Shown one piece after another: positions 45,144 through 55,025 of a stretch of 64,000 nucleotides of DNA (its first letter is position 1; each line of letters begins with the position of its first letter). The position numbers and the translations under genes are program-made. The stretch is from Candidatus Gastranaerophilales bacterium. Its GTDB lineage: Bacteria; Cyanobacteriota; Vampirovibrionia; Gastranaerophilales; Gastranaerophilaceae. The notes beneath the pieces are model-generated. The model saw only the letters and a program-made list of their open reading frames with translations. It did no database searches and was not told the DNA's origin. The stretch is from contig CALUUJ010000002.1 in NCBI GenBank assembly GCA_944323935.1, positions 62,001 to 126,000 on the forward strand, in the 5' to 3' direction.

Positions 45144-47420
45144 CTATTCTTCTTCCATTTCTTTTGTGAATGCACATTCTTTATTTGTACACTCTAGTTT
45201 TTTTGCATTTTTAGTTATTTTCTTTACAAGCATACTTCCGCAATTCGGACATTTTTCTTTAACCGGTTCATACCAAGAAACATAATCACAATCAGGATAT
45301 CTGTTGCAACCAAAAAAGACGGTTCCTTTTTTTGATTTTTTAAATACAATTTCACCTTGTCCGCATTTTGGACAAGTTACTCCTGTTGATTTATGATATG
45401 GTTTTCTGTGCTTACATTCTTCATTTGTACATTGAAGATATTTGCCGTAAGGTCCATTTTTAAATATCATGTCAGAACCGCATTTTTCACATTTTTCTTG
45501 TGAAACTTCAGATTCTTGTTCTTGTTCATCTTGGTCAACTTGTTCTTTCAAAACATTTATTGGCATTATACTTTTACATTCTGGAAATCCTGAACAGCCT
45601 AAAAATTGAGAACCATTTTTGCCATTTTTAACAAGCATTGGTTTTCCGCATTTTGGACATTTTATGTTTGTTTCAATATTTATTTTATGTGCTGTTCTCA
45701 TTACGGATTGAACTTCTTCCATAAATGGATCATAAAATTCTTTTAAAACCTTATTCCATACAGCTTTTTTTTCTGCAATTTTATCAAGTTTTTCTTCCAT
45801 TCCTGCTGTAAATTTATAATCCATAATATCAGAAAACTGTTCTACTAATTGTTTAGATACAGCCCTGCCTAAAATTGTAGGATGTAAAGCTTTATCTTTC
45901 TTTTCTACATATTTTCTTGTTTGAATTACTGTTATAATTGTGGCATAAGTTGATGGTCGACCTATTCCATATTCCTCGAGTGCTTTTACGAGTGAAGCTT
46001 CATTATATCTTGGAGGTGGTTGTGTAAAATGTTGTTTTGGATTTATTTTATTACAATCAACTTTATCTCCTTCATTTAAATCAGGAATTTTAGCTTCTTT
46101 TTCTGCTTCTTGTTCATCTTCACTGTCATTATATAATTTTAAAAATCCGTCAAATATTGTTTTACTTGTTCCTGCCTTTAAGGTGTAGTCACCTGCAGAA
46201 ATATCAATTGTCTTATTTGCTATTTCTGCATTCGCCATTTGGGAAGACATAAACTTTTCCCAAATTAATTTATATAATTTGTATTGGTCGTTATCTAAAT
46301 ACTGTTTAATACTTTCAGGTGTTTTATCCGGATATGAAGGGCGGATAGCTTCGTGAGCATCTTGTACATTTTGTTTGCCCTTTACATATATATTAGCTTT
46401 TTCAGGATAATATTTTTCTCCGTAGTTATTAAGAATAAAATCTTTTGCCATTGCCATTGCATCATCTGATACTCTGACGCTGTCCGTTCTCATATATGTA
46501 ATTAAACCAACTGCTCCTGATTCAAGTTCAATACCTTCATATAATTTTTGCGCAACTTGCATTGTTTTTTGTACGCCGAAGCCTAATTTAGAACTTGCTG
46601 CTCTTTGCAATGTTGATGTTATAAAAGGTGCAGTAGGTTTTCTTTTTGTAGTTTTGTTTGTTATTTTAGAAACACTAAATTCAGAAGACTTTAATTCTTC
46701 CACAATCTTTTGAGCTTGCTCTTCGTTTTTAATTGTTTTCTCTATTGATTTATTTTTGTATTTAGAAAGTTCAGCTTCAAATATTTTACCCTCTTTTGAT
46801 AGTTCAGCGTGTATTGACCAATATTCTTGAGGAATAAATGCTTCTATTTCATCTTCTCTTTCGCATATCATTCTGAGTGCAACAGATTGAACTCTGCCTG
46901 CGGATAGATTGTAACTGCCCATTTGTTTCCATAAAACAGGGCTCAATTTATAACCCACCAGTTTATCAAGGATTTGTCTTGTTTGCTGGGCTTGCACCAT
47001 ATCCATATTTATTTCACGAGGGTGCTCAACAGAGTATTTAACAGCCTTTGGTGTTATTTCGTTAAATTCTATTCTTTTTATTTTTTCATCCGGAACTGTT
47101 AAAATTTGTCTTACGTGCCAGGCTATTGCTTCTCCTTCGCGGTCAGGGTCGGATGCTATCAATATGTTATCAAACTTTTTTGATAAATCATTTAATTTTT
47201 TTACTACCTCTTTCTTATTAGGTATAATCTCAAATTTTGGTTCAAAATTATTATTTACATCAAAACCTAAATTATCAGTCTTAGGATCTTTAGTCGGTAA
47301 ATTTCGAATATGTCCGTAGCTCGCTTCTATTTGATAATTATCACCAAGTATTTTTTTTATTGTTTTTGATTTTGCAGGTGACTCAACTATTACAAGTGTT
47401 TTTTCAGATTTCTTCGCCAT
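45144..47420 (-). CDS. topA: DNA topoisomerase I
   Basis: A 758-aa type IA topoisomerase. The Toprim domain begins LVIVESPAKSKTIKKILG and contains ASDPDREGEAIAWH. The active-site Tyr is in GLITYMRTDSVRVSDDA. The core ends at about 590, followed by four Cys4 zinc-ribbon repeats starting CPKCGKP, CEKCGSD, CPKCGQG and CPNCGSM, as in long bacterial TopA. It relaxes negative supercoils. The dprA-topA order seen here is common in many bacteria. Confidence 0.97.
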   Translation of the reverse strand: MAKKSEKTLVIVESPAKSKTIKKILGDNYQIEASYGHIRNLPTKDPKTDNLGFDVNNNFEPKFEIIPNKKEVVKKLNDLSKKFDNILIASDPDREGEAIAWHVRQILTVPDEKIKRIEFNEITPKAVKYSVEHPREINMDMVQAQQTRQILDKLVGYKLSPVLWKQMGSYNLSAGRVQSVALRMICEREDEIEAFIPQEYWSIHAELSKEGKIFEAELSKYKNKSIEKTIKNEEQAQKIVEELKSSEFSVSKITNKTTKRKPTAPFITSTLQRAASSKLGFGVQKTMQVAQKLYEGIELESGAVGLITYMRTDSVRVSDDAMAMAKDFILNNYGEKYYPEKANIYVKGKQNVQDAHEAIRPSYPDKTPESIKQYLDNDQYKLYKLIWEKFMSSQMANAEIANKTIDISAGDYTLKAGTSKTIFDGFLKLYNDSEDEQEAEKEAKIPDLNEGDKVDCNKINPKQHFTQPPPRYNEASLVKALEEYGIGRPSTYATIITVIQTRKYVEKKDKALHPTILGRAVSKQLVEQFSDIMDYKFTAGMEEKLDKIAEKKAVWNKVLKEFYDPFMEEVQSVMRTAHKINIETNIKCPKCGKPMLVKNGKNGSQFLGCSGFPECKSIMPINVLKEQVDQDEQEQESEVSQEKCEKCGSDMIFKNGPYGKYLQCTNEECKHRKPYHKSTGVTCPKCGQGEIVFKKSKKGTVFFGCNRYPDCDYVSWYEPVKEKCPNCGSMLVKKITKNAKKLECTNKECAFTKEMEEE

Positions 47421-47426
47421 GTGCCT

Positions 47427-48524
47427 CTAATTTATTATTATATATTTCTCTCCGTGTGTTTGAGAAATTACTCCATCCAATTCTAACTTTGTTAATATTA
47501 CCATTAAATCATTAATATTCAAGTTTGTTTTTGTTACTATTTCATCCATTGTTAAGGAATCTTTTCTTAAGATATCATATATTAGTTTTTCTTCTTCAGA
47601 AAAGTTGTAATTATTTTCATTCTTTTTTTGAATATTAGTTTTAAGTTCCCAATTTAGTGCATCAAGAATATCCTGAGTGTTTGTAACTAATGTTGCTCCC
47701 GTTTTTAATAAAGAATATATACCTTCAGTGTTTGGGTTTGATATTAATCCAGGGATACACATAAGTTCTTTACCCTGTTCCAGTGCAAGCTTTCCAGTAA
47801 TCATTGCACCTGATTTTATTGCTGCTTCAGCAATAAGTACTCCTTTTGAAAGCCCAGATACAATTCTGTTTCTAACAGGGAAGTGCCAGCTTATTGCATC
47901 GATATCAGGCCAATATTCTGTTATTACTGCACCATTCCCGTCTATTATTTTGTTAAATAGTTCAATATTAGATTTTGGATATAATTTATCAAATCCACCG
48001 CCAATTACGGCTATTGTCTTTATATTATTTTCTATTGCTGTTTTATGTGCTACAGTATCTATTCCTTCTGCCAGTCCAGATACTATACATATATCTGTAT
48101 TCGCAAATCCTGATAATATATTCCTTAATGTATTTTTTGAATTTTCACTCGCTTTTCTTGAACCGACAACAGCGAGTGTTCTCTCCATGTTGCATATATC
48201 TATATTCCCAAGTAAGAATAAACCTGTTGGCGGATTATCTATATGTTTCAAAAGATATGGATATCTATTATCCTCTGGGTGTATAAAATCGATATTTTTT
48301 TCTTTTATATAATCCATACATTCTTGAGGATTTATATTTTTCCGTTCTTCAATAAATGCCTCAATTTGTCTTTGTTGTAGACCGTCTATTTTCCACAAAT
48401 CATACGCTTGAGAGTTCCAGGCTAGTTCAATAGAGCCAAAATAATTATACAATTTGTTAACAAAAGCAGATGAAATTTTTGTTAACCGCGCGAAACTATA
48501 CCAATATTTCTCTTTATTATCCAT
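47427..48524 (-). CDS. dprA: DNA processing protein DprA
   Basis: I use the ATG at 48524 (365 aa); a TTG three codons upstream is the alternative, and neither has a strong SD. The N-terminal SAM-like helical domain is about 1-75. The Rossmann-like core has AVVGSRKASENSKN, VSGLAEGIDTVAHKTAI, AVIGGGFDKLYPKSN and FPVRNRIVSGLSKGVLIAEAAIKSGAMIT (by position, about 215-243), the DprA/Smf signature. The C-terminal winged helix (about 305-365) is the DML1-like domain. It loads RecA on incoming ssDNA in transformation. Competence genes are otherwise absent from the window. Confidence 0.94.
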   Translation of the reverse strand: MDNKEKYWYSFARLTKISSAFVNKLYNYFGSIELAWNSQAYDLWKIDGLQQRQIEAFIEERKNINPQECMDYIKEKNIDFIHPEDNRYPYLLKHIDNPPTGLFLLGNIDICNMERTLAVVGSRKASENSKNTLRNILSGFANTDICIVSGLAEGIDTVAHKTAIENNIKTIAVIGGGFDKLYPKSNIELFNKIIDGNGAVITEYWPDIDAISWHFPVRNRIVSGLSKGVLIAEAAIKSGAMITGKLALEQGKELMCIPGLISNPNTEGIYSLLKTGATLVTNTQDILDALNWELKTNIQKKNENNYNFSEEEKLIYDILRKDSLTMDEIVTKTNLNINDLMVILTKLELDGVISQTHGEKYIIIN

Positions 48525-48573
48525 AAATAACAAATATCATATAAACTTTATCAAGTCCAATTATAAATAAAAA

Positions 48574-48816
48574 TTAAGCTATGCAACTTCCGTTTTTTAA
48601 TAAACTTTCATATTGAGTTTTATAATAAGCAGCTATACGACAAGCCATATCATATTTTTGTTCCATAGTTGACATATCATCTTGAACAAAAGAATCAGCT
48701 TCATTTACAGGAGTTGTATTTTCAACTTGAGGAGACTTATGTCTTGCAAATTCAACTTTGCTAACAGGCTGACAACAATATGCAGACATTGCTGATGTAA
48801 TTGCTTGAATTTCCAT
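48574..48816 (-). CDS. Small Cys-containing hypothetical protein
   Basis: An 80-aa protein starting MEIQAITSAMSAYCCQP, with V-E-F-A-R at 21-25 (loosely like the N-terminal motif of the large proteins nearby). A helix QKYDMACRIAAYYKTQYESLL lies near the C-terminus, which ends SCIA. There is an excellent SD (AAAAGGGGG) at proper spacing. No signal peptide, no recognised family. Four Cys in 80 residues, with an adjacent CC pair, suggests metal or redox chemistry, but this is only a guess. Confidence 0.65.
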   Translation of the reverse strand: MEIQAITSAMSAYCCQPVSKVEFARHKSPQVENTTPVNEADSFVQDDMSTMEQKYDMACRIAAYYKTQYESLLKNGSCIA

Positions 48817-48899
48817 GACATCCCCCTTTTATAAATATAACATGCCAAAATATTATCACAATCAATTTTTATTTGCAACTGTTATATCAGGTAATATTT

Positions 48900-50639
48900 T
48901 TATATAACAGACTCTGCTAAAAAGTCAGCTAGAGGAGTTTCAATTATTCCATTTAGTGCTTTATCAATTTCTTTTAATTTTTTTGATACTTTATCAATGT
49001 CTTCGCTCCATTGGAAATAATCATTTATAAATTTTTCTCCTCTGAAAAAATCCTTAGATAGTTGTACCTCAATAATTTCAGTTAACATTTTTCTTGCTGT
49101 AGGAATCATTTTATTAATATTTATATCTATAATGCCTTCATCATTAACAGACATTGCTCCTTCTTTTATAAAGAAATATGCTTGCATAACAGTTCTTACT
49201 CTGTGAGCTTGTGATAATTCCGGTTTTGCTTTTAAAAAACAATTTGCACCAAAAGTAACTAAAATTTGTTTCTTCTCTTCTTCCGTATAAACACCTGCTT
49301 TCGTTAGACAATCTAATAATGCAAGTGATCCCATATCAGCTTTGTTTTCTTCAATAATATTCTTATATTTACCAAGGGCTTCAGTTCCTTCTTTTGGTCC
49401 AAGTGAATGTACATTTTCGTGCCCTATAGTAAACCAGTGATCAGCTTCAGGATTGTAATATTTATGTAAGTCTTTATTTAATGTTGCATTAAGTCTTTTC
49501 TTTCTTCTTTCTATTGCTTCAGGGGAATTACTTGTTCTTACTTGTCTGTGATATACATTTCTTCTTCCGCCGCCTATTTTTAAAGATAATTTGTCATTAT
49601 TAGGCAAATTTTGTGCAATAGTAATCCCGCCTCTGTATGACCCTTCATCTCCTCTTAAAGAAACTATATCAACATCAACCATTGTTTGTAAATTATCTTC
49701 TTCTGATGATATATTTTGTTCATAATTCTCTTTAAGCGGCATATTTTCTGCCATTAATGGTAAGTATTTTTTTACTTTTAATAAGTCTTCAGTTCCTTTT
49801 TTATTGACTATGCCGACTCTTATCCCTATTGAATCTTTACTTATTGCTGTAATATTATTTTTTTCTAAGAGTTTTTTTAATTCTTCATCTTCTATTACAC
49901 TTCCTGTTAACATATCTGCATATTGTTCTCTGGAAATTGTAAATTCAAGCGGAGTTTCTTGAAGAGTTGCCCATTTTTTGTCTGCTTGTGCATCCAGCAT
50001 GGGATTATTTTCTCTTAGTGCTTTTGCTTGTAATATTAAATATTCATTAAAGTCTTTATTAGTAGAATATTTTGCTGCTTTTTCAAGTTCATTTGCTATT
50101 AAATTAAATTCTTCTTTGAATGCTTCTGTATAATCAAGTGCTTTAAGTTTTGCTCCATCTCTTTTTACTATTGTTCTTTGATTAAGTATTTTTTCAACTT
50201 CTTCTTTTTCTCCATTTTTTAGCATTGTTTTTAATATATTATGAAATTCTTCTTTTGTTAAGTCAGATGGGTAGAAAGCTTTTCCATCGAGCTCTTTTTC
50301 TCCTTTTAAAAGAATAACTTTTTTAGATTCGGAATCTATTCCAATTATACCGAGTTGTGCATCAAATAATATTTTTGTTAATTCTGCAGATTTGTTTCCT
50401 TTTTTTATTTCTTCTTTTAAATATTCAAGAAACGGGAGATTTAATTCATTATCTTGTTTCATATAAATTATATTTGCCGCATTTGCTGCTTTAACTAAAT
50501 GTTTAAGTGCTTTTTTATCACCTTCACTCAGTTTTCCATATTCATCTGCATCTTTTGCCAACATTGGTTTTTTAATTAGATATTCTTTATTTGTTCTTTT
50601 TTCTAGTTCTTCCAATGACAAATTAAACTCAAATTTCAT
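48900..50639 (-). CDS. M49-like (dipeptidyl-peptidase III-related) zinc metallopeptidase
   Basis: A 579-aa protein with no signal peptide. The zinc site reads TIGHENVHSLGPKEG, with IIEENKADMGSL about 26 residues later. The HE-xx-H plus later E-E-x-x-A-D pair is what I expect in peptidases related to family M49 and its bacterial homologs, where the second motif supplies the third ligand. The N-terminal half is helical and Lys/Glu-rich and includes residues that may form the substrate cleft (MLTGSVIEDEELKKLLEKNNIT). The predicted role is cytoplasmic oligopeptide turnover. SD AGGGAGA precedes the ATG. Confidence 0.7.
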   Translation of the reverse strand: MKFEFNLSLEELEKRTNKEYLIKKPMLAKDADEYGKLSEGDKKALKHLVKAANAANIIYMKQDNELNLPFLEYLKEEIKKGNKSAELTKILFDAQLGIIGIDSESKKVILLKGEKELDGKAFYPSDLTKEEFHNILKTMLKNGEKEEVEKILNQRTIVKRDGAKLKALDYTEAFKEEFNLIANELEKAAKYSTNKDFNEYLILQAKALRENNPMLDAQADKKWATLQETPLEFTISREQYADMLTGSVIEDEELKKLLEKNNITAISKDSIGIRVGIVNKKGTEDLLKVKKYLPLMAENMPLKENYEQNISSEEDNLQTMVDVDIVSLRGDEGSYRGGITIAQNLPNNDKLSLKIGGGRRNVYHRQVRTSNSPEAIERRKKRLNATLNKDLHKYYNPEADHWFTIGHENVHSLGPKEGTEALGKYKNIIEENKADMGSLALLDCLTKAGVYTEEEKKQILVTFGANCFLKAKPELSQAHRVRTVMQAYFFIKEGAMSVNDEGIIDININKMIPTARKMLTEIIEVQLSKDFFRGEKFINDYFQWSEDIDKVSKKLKEIDKALNGIIETPLADFLAESVI

Positions 50640-50708
50640 AATTATTATCTCCCTATGAAATTTAGTATATTTTATTTTATCATTACTAACAATAATCTAT
50701 ATATACTA

Positions 50709-52520
50709 TTATTGTTGAAGAATCACATCCGGTACTTCATAATACTGACATCTTGGACATTTTTGTTTTGCGTAATAATAGCCTTCTATATTTGCAAATC
50801 TCGATTTATAATTAGCTATTATGCTTGAACTTTGTTTTGGATTTTTTATGCAATATACATAGGCATTGTCTGTTTCTGACGGTGATATGGCTTTTACATT
50901 TAAAAATCTTGAATCTTTGTAATATACCAAAACAGAACTTTGACCGTTTGTTGAAGTATCTGTTACTTTGTTATTTGTCCAGTATTTAATATTTGGTTTT
51001 ATATTTCCAAGTGTTTTTAAAATTCCGTTTAACTCCGGTATATTAGGTAGCCTTCCTCCATTTGCATAGCAATAAGAGTCTTTTTCATATTTTGATTTCA
51101 GAACCGGAGTTTTACTAACCAAATCAAATGCAGGAGAACAGAAACTCTGTTGCCATATTTGTTTTTCTTGGTAGAGTGTCAGATTATCATAATCAGTAAA
51201 AGGATAGTAACATAATCTTATATTGTCCGTGTTATTTTGTATGATGGCAGTGAACGTAAAATCATTAGCTTCGTATTCTCTTTTTATAGAAATATTAGGG
51301 TCATAATTATAACCTTTTTGTAAAAGTTCTCTGAAAACTTCATTAGAAACTTCCTTTACGCTAAAATTGATGTGTTTCTTTTCTGTAATAGCAGGTAATT
51401 CTTCTTGAATAGGCGGTATAACTTTTTGTTCTTTTTTATCTATACCTACAACATTTTTTAATTTATCAAAATCAAAAGGTTTATCTACCAGAGATTTTAT
51501 TGTATCTTTTGTCTCTCTTTTTACATTTCTGTAAAAATAACTTTTATTTTTAAAACCATAGTTATCATTGCTTCTTGCAATACAATATAGTAGAGGCGTT
51601 ACATTTGCGGGTTTTCTTACAATTTCATATGACATATTTTTAAAATGAAGAACAAGGTCATGTTTCCCGTCTTTATGATTAGTCCAATAATATTTATCAC
51701 CAAAAGTATCAAATTTATTAAACACAATAAAATAAGTTTCCAGATAGTTCGGTACTCTTGCGTCAATTGCATTACAAAATATCTTTGCTGATTGAAGGTC
51801 ATTATAGGGAAATGCTTCTGCCGTATAATCAAACGGAACTTCCGCTGTATTTATAGACATTTTCTTTTGTGAGTATGAGTTAATGTCGTTTGATATTTTT
51901 AGAAAATCTGTAGAATAACTAATTGTTAATCTTGCGCTTTTATATTTGTTTTGCAACTCAAAGTTGCGTTCTTTTATAAACGTGTTAGTTCCGTTGTATA
52001 TGCAAAAAATAAGAAAACAAACGAAAAGGAACATTATAAAAAAATTAGTTTCATCTTTTTTTCTTTTTTGAATACTTATACTTGGAATTATAATGGCAGG
52101 AATTGCAAAATATATGAATACGAGTAATATGATTGAAGGGAACAACATTGATATAGTGCTCATAAAGAAAGTAAATATAAATGTTATATTTGCAGCATCT
52201 TTATTTACGGAAATAAGACAAATCGTACTTGCTATAAGGATAAGAAACAAAAATATAAAAAAGACCCAAATATTAAGCGGATAATTTATGTATAATGCCT
52301 CTTTCTTTAAATCCAATATATTTCTTTTTACCTTTGATGAAAATAATAGTAAATAAATAAAGAAGATAATACCGTTTGCATATGTACTTAGAATTGTAAA
52401 TTTATCCTTTGAAGATTCAAAAAAGAAAAATATTAATAAGTTTGATATTATAACCAATATTGTTGTGATAATATTGATTTTTAAAAGTTCTTTTGGTTTT
52501 TGTATATTATTTTTTTTCAT
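50709..52520 (-). CDS. Membrane protein with two divergent DUF1566/Lcl-like domains
   Basis: A 603-aa protein. Residues 1-190 contain five hydrophobic helices, separated by short loops (for example IITTILVIISNLLIFFFF, WVFFIFLFLILIASTICLI, IIIPSISI...FLFVCFLIFCIYN). The rest is probably exported and has two copies of a Lcl_C/DUF1566-like fold. Copy 1 is CNAIDARVPNYLETYFIVF...YYWTN, near 235-300. Copy 2 is CYANGGRLPNIPELNGIL...KYWTNN, near 480-530. Each ends in a Y-C-I segment. The C-terminus has CPRCQYYEVPD. In DUF1566 proteins the RLP-x-x-E-L motif is typical; the function is unknown but often carbohydrate- or surface-related. Confidence 0.68.
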   Translation of the reverse strand: MKKNNIQKPKELLKINIITTILVIISNLLIFFFFESSKDKFTILSTYANGIIFFIYLLLFSSKVKRNILDLKKEALYINYPLNIWVFFIFLFLILIASTICLISVNKDAANITFIFTFFMSTISMLFPSIILLVFIYFAIPAIIIPSISIQKRKKDETNFFIMFLFVCFLIFCIYNGTNTFIKERNFELQNKYKSARLTISYSTDFLKISNDINSYSQKKMSINTAEVPFDYTAEAFPYNDLQSAKIFCNAIDARVPNYLETYFIVFNKFDTFGDKYYWTNHKDGKHDLVLHFKNMSYEIVRKPANVTPLLYCIARSNDNYGFKNKSYFYRNVKRETKDTIKSLVDKPFDFDKLKNVVGIDKKEQKVIPPIQEELPAITEKKHINFSVKEVSNEVFRELLQKGYNYDPNISIKREYEANDFTFTAIIQNNTDNIRLCYYPFTDYDNLTLYQEKQIWQQSFCSPAFDLVSKTPVLKSKYEKDSYCYANGGRLPNIPELNGILKTLGNIKPNIKYWTNNKVTDTSTNGQSSVLVYYKDSRFLNVKAISPSETDNAYVYCIKNPKQSSSIIANYKSRFANIEGYYYAKQKCPRCQYYEVPDVILQQ

Positions 52521-52634
52521 ATTATTCTCGTGTTTTTATTTCTACCGTTACCAGTATATTATACTAAACTTTTTATTTTTTTATTTCGTATTATTATTGT
52601 ATAATTATTATAGTTATCTAAGGAAGGTTTTAAT

Positions 52635-53618
52635 GTGGAAATTATACAAAAGTCAACAATGATAGAACTTGCAAAAGAAGTCTTTAAAATTGAAGCAGAT
52701 TCAATATTAAAACTGCAAGAAAGAGTTGGTACAAACTTAGAACGAGCTATATCTGTTATTATAAATTCAAAAGGACGTGTTATTGTAACAGGAATGGGAA
52801 AATCAGGGCATATTGGGAGAAAAATTGCCGCAACACTTTCTTCAACAGGAACTCCCGCATATTATCTTCATCCTGCGGAAAGTACGCACGGTGATTCCGG
52901 TATTATAACAAGAGAAGATGTTGTTATTGCTATTTCTAATAGTGGTGAAACAACGGAATTACTAAATTTGCTGCCTCTAATTAAAAGATTTGAAGTGCCT
53001 TTAATTGTTTTTGCAGGAAACCAAAATTCAACTTTGGGGAAATGTGCTGATATATATTTTGATATTTCCGTTGAAAAAGAAGCATGCCCTTTGGGTAAAG
53101 CTCCTACTGCCAGCACCACAGCCACTTTGGCAATGGGAGATGCACTTGCTGTTTGTCTTTTAAAGAAAAGAGGCTTTTCAACCGAAGATTTTCTTTTGTA
53201 TCATCCGTCAGGTGCTTTGGGTAAAGGCGTTCTCTATGTTGTTGGAGATTTAATGTTAAAAGATAAGACATTACTTCCTATTGCTCATGAGAATGATACA
53301 TTCTTAGAAACTGTTGATTTGATTTCAAAGAAAAGACTTGGTTGTGCATTAATAGTTAATGAAGAAGGTAAATTAACAGGACTTTTAACTGATGGTGATA
53401 TTAGAAGAATTTTGTTAAGATATCCTGATGTGTCCGTTTTGACAAATAAAATGGTTATGACAGTGAATCCTAAGACTATTTCATATAATGATATGGCTAC
53501 AAAAGCACTAGCATATATGGAAAAATATTCTATTACTGCTCTTGCAGTATGTGATGAAAATTCAAAACCTATTGGTATTATTCATATTCATGATTTATTA
53601 AGAGCTGGAGTTGCATAA
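52635..53618 (+). CDS. kdsD: Arabinose-5-phosphate isomerase
   Basis: A 327-aa protein with an N-terminal SIS domain (GRVIVTGMGKSGHIGRKIAATLSSTGTPAYYLHPAESTHGD by position, about 49-89, and SNSGETTELL) and two C-terminal CBS domains (about 205-325). It interconverts ribulose-5-P and arabinose-5-P, the first step of Kdo biosynthesis. The start is GTG at 52635 with SD GGAAGG. It overlaps kdsC by one base (ATAATG). With kdsC it implies Kdo-containing LPS. Confidence 0.95.
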   Translation: MEIIQKSTMIELAKEVFKIEADSILKLQERVGTNLERAISVIINSKGRVIVTGMGKSGHIGRKIAATLSSTGTPAYYLHPAESTHGDSGIITREDVVIAISNSGETTELLNLLPLIKRFEVPLIVFAGNQNSTLGKCADIYFDISVEKEACPLGKAPTASTTATLAMGDALAVCLLKKRGFSTEDFLLYHPSGALGKGVLYVVGDLMLKDKTLLPIAHENDTFLETVDLISKKRLGCALIVNEEGKLTGLLTDGDIRRILLRYPDVSVLTNKMVMTVNPKTISYNDMATKALAYMEKYSITALAVCDENSKPIGIIHIHDLLRAGVA

Positions 53619-54118
53619 TGTTTAATATTGATTTGAGAAGTAAAGCATTGAAGATAAAATTGGTTGTATTTGATGTTGATGGGGTTATGACTGATGGTAG
53701 CATCACTTATGATGAAAAAGGGATTGAATATAAAACTTTTAATGCAAAAGATGGTCAAGGAATAGTTAATATAACAAAAGCCGGTATAAAAACCGCAATA
53801 ATTACAGCCAGAGAAAATAATACGGTTAAACATCGTTTTGAAAATTTGGGAATGACGAAACTTTATATGGGACAAAAAAACAAATTGAATGCATTAAAAG
53901 AAATGTTGACAGAGTTTAACTTGGATTATTCAGAAGTAGCTTATATGGGTGATGATTTACCTGATTTATGTGTGTTAAAGGAAGTTGGACTTGCTTGTTG
54001 TCCTAATGATGCTGTTCAAGAAGTAAAAAATGTTTGCCACTTTGTATCTTCCAGACGAGGCGGTCGAGGTGCTGTTAGGGAATTGACTGATTTAATTTAT
54101 AAAACACAAATAAATTGA
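53618..54118 (+). CDS. kdsC: 3-deoxy-D-manno-octulosonate 8-phosphate phosphatase
   Basis: A 166-aa HAD-superfamily C0-type phosphatase. Motif I is VVFDVDGVMTDGS, motif II is IITAREN, and motif III/IV is YMGDDLPDLCVLKEVGLACCPNDA. RGGRGAVRELTDLI is the C-terminal KdsC signature. The short form acts as a tetramer that removes phosphate from Kdo-8-P. Coupled to kdsD. Confidence 0.95.
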   Translation: MFNIDLRSKALKIKLVVFDVDGVMTDGSITYDEKGIEYKTFNAKDGQGIVNITKAGIKTAIITARENNTVKHRFENLGMTKLYMGQKNKLNALKEMLTEFNLDYSEVAYMGDDLPDLCVLKEVGLACCPNDAVQEVKNVCHFVSSRRGGRGAVRELTDLIYKTQIN

Positions 54119-54153
54119 TACTTAATTTGGATTTGATAATTTTTTGATTTTTA

Positions 54154-54918
54154 CTATTTGTTCATATCATAAAGAAGTTTCATTCCTATTAATGTTAAAT
54201 TAGGATTTATATAATCAAATTTTCTTTTCAAATATTTGCTTATAACGGAGGAATATCCTCCGGTTGCGATAATTGTTGTTTTATACCCCAGCTCTTTTTC
54301 GCATTCTTCAATAAGCCCATCAATCATTGCTGCATGTCCTCTAACAATACCTGATAACATTGCATCAATAGTATTTCTTCCAATAGCGTGTTCAGGTGCT
54401 TCTATATTTAGTTTGGGTAATTTTGATGTTTTTGAACTTAATGCTTCCGCTTGGATTTTCATTCCTGCTGTTATGATACCCCCAATAAATTCATTTTTCT
54501 GATTCACAATATCGAAAGAAGTTGCAGTTCCAAAATCTACTACAATAGCAGGTGCGTTATATAATAAAGATGCGGCGCAAGCATTTGCTATTCTGTCGGC
54601 ACCAATTTGTGAAAGATTATCTGTTTTTAATATTACATTTGTTTTTATTTTGTGTGAAATAATTAATGAATCTATTCCCATATATTTTTTTAATGCTGTC
54701 GACAATCTTTCTGTTAATTGGACAACTACACTTGATATAACTGCATTTGTTACTTTAGTCTCCAGATTTGTTTCTCTTAGCAAATTCTTAAGAAAAACCC
54801 CATATTCGTCTTCAGTTCTTGTAATTTCAGTTGATAATCTCCAAGAATGAATAATTTTGTTTCCATCAAAAACTCCGAGAGTTATATTTGTGTTTCCAAT
54901 ATCAGCTGCTAATAACAT
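54154..54918 (-). CDS. coaX: Type III pantothenate kinase
   Basis: A 254-aa ASKHA kinase. The N-terminal phosphate loop is LLAADIGNTNITLGVFDG. VVDFGTATSFDIV is the substrate Asp region, and GADRIANACAA and ATGGYSSVISKYL also match. Length fits CoaX (about 250-260 aa). It catalyses the first step of CoA synthesis and needs a monovalent cation. Single gene convergent with kdsC and divergent from the SemiSWEET-like gene. Confidence 0.96.
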   Translation of the reverse strand: MLLAADIGNTNITLGVFDGNKIIHSWRLSTEITRTEDEYGVFLKNLLRETNLETKVTNAVISSVVVQLTERLSTALKKYMGIDSLIISHKIKTNVILKTDNLSQIGADRIANACAASLLYNAPAIVVDFGTATSFDIVNQKNEFIGGIITAGMKIQAEALSSKTSKLPKLNIEAPEHAIGRNTIDAMLSGIVRGHAAMIDGLIEECEKELGYKTTIIATGGYSSVISKYLKRKFDYINPNLTLIGMKLLYDMNK

Positions 54919-55025
54919 TGATTTTACCTTTAACTTTATTAATTGTATTTTATCAGAAATATATGTATTTATAACTCTATTTTATGCTAAAATTTTTTTA
55001 GATATAGTTTGGTTGGAGCTTTTTA

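Noticed and set aside
47677..48312. 211-aa antisense ORF in dprA
   Set aside because: It lies entirely inside dprA, whose protein motifs are intact; the antisense product has no recognisable features.
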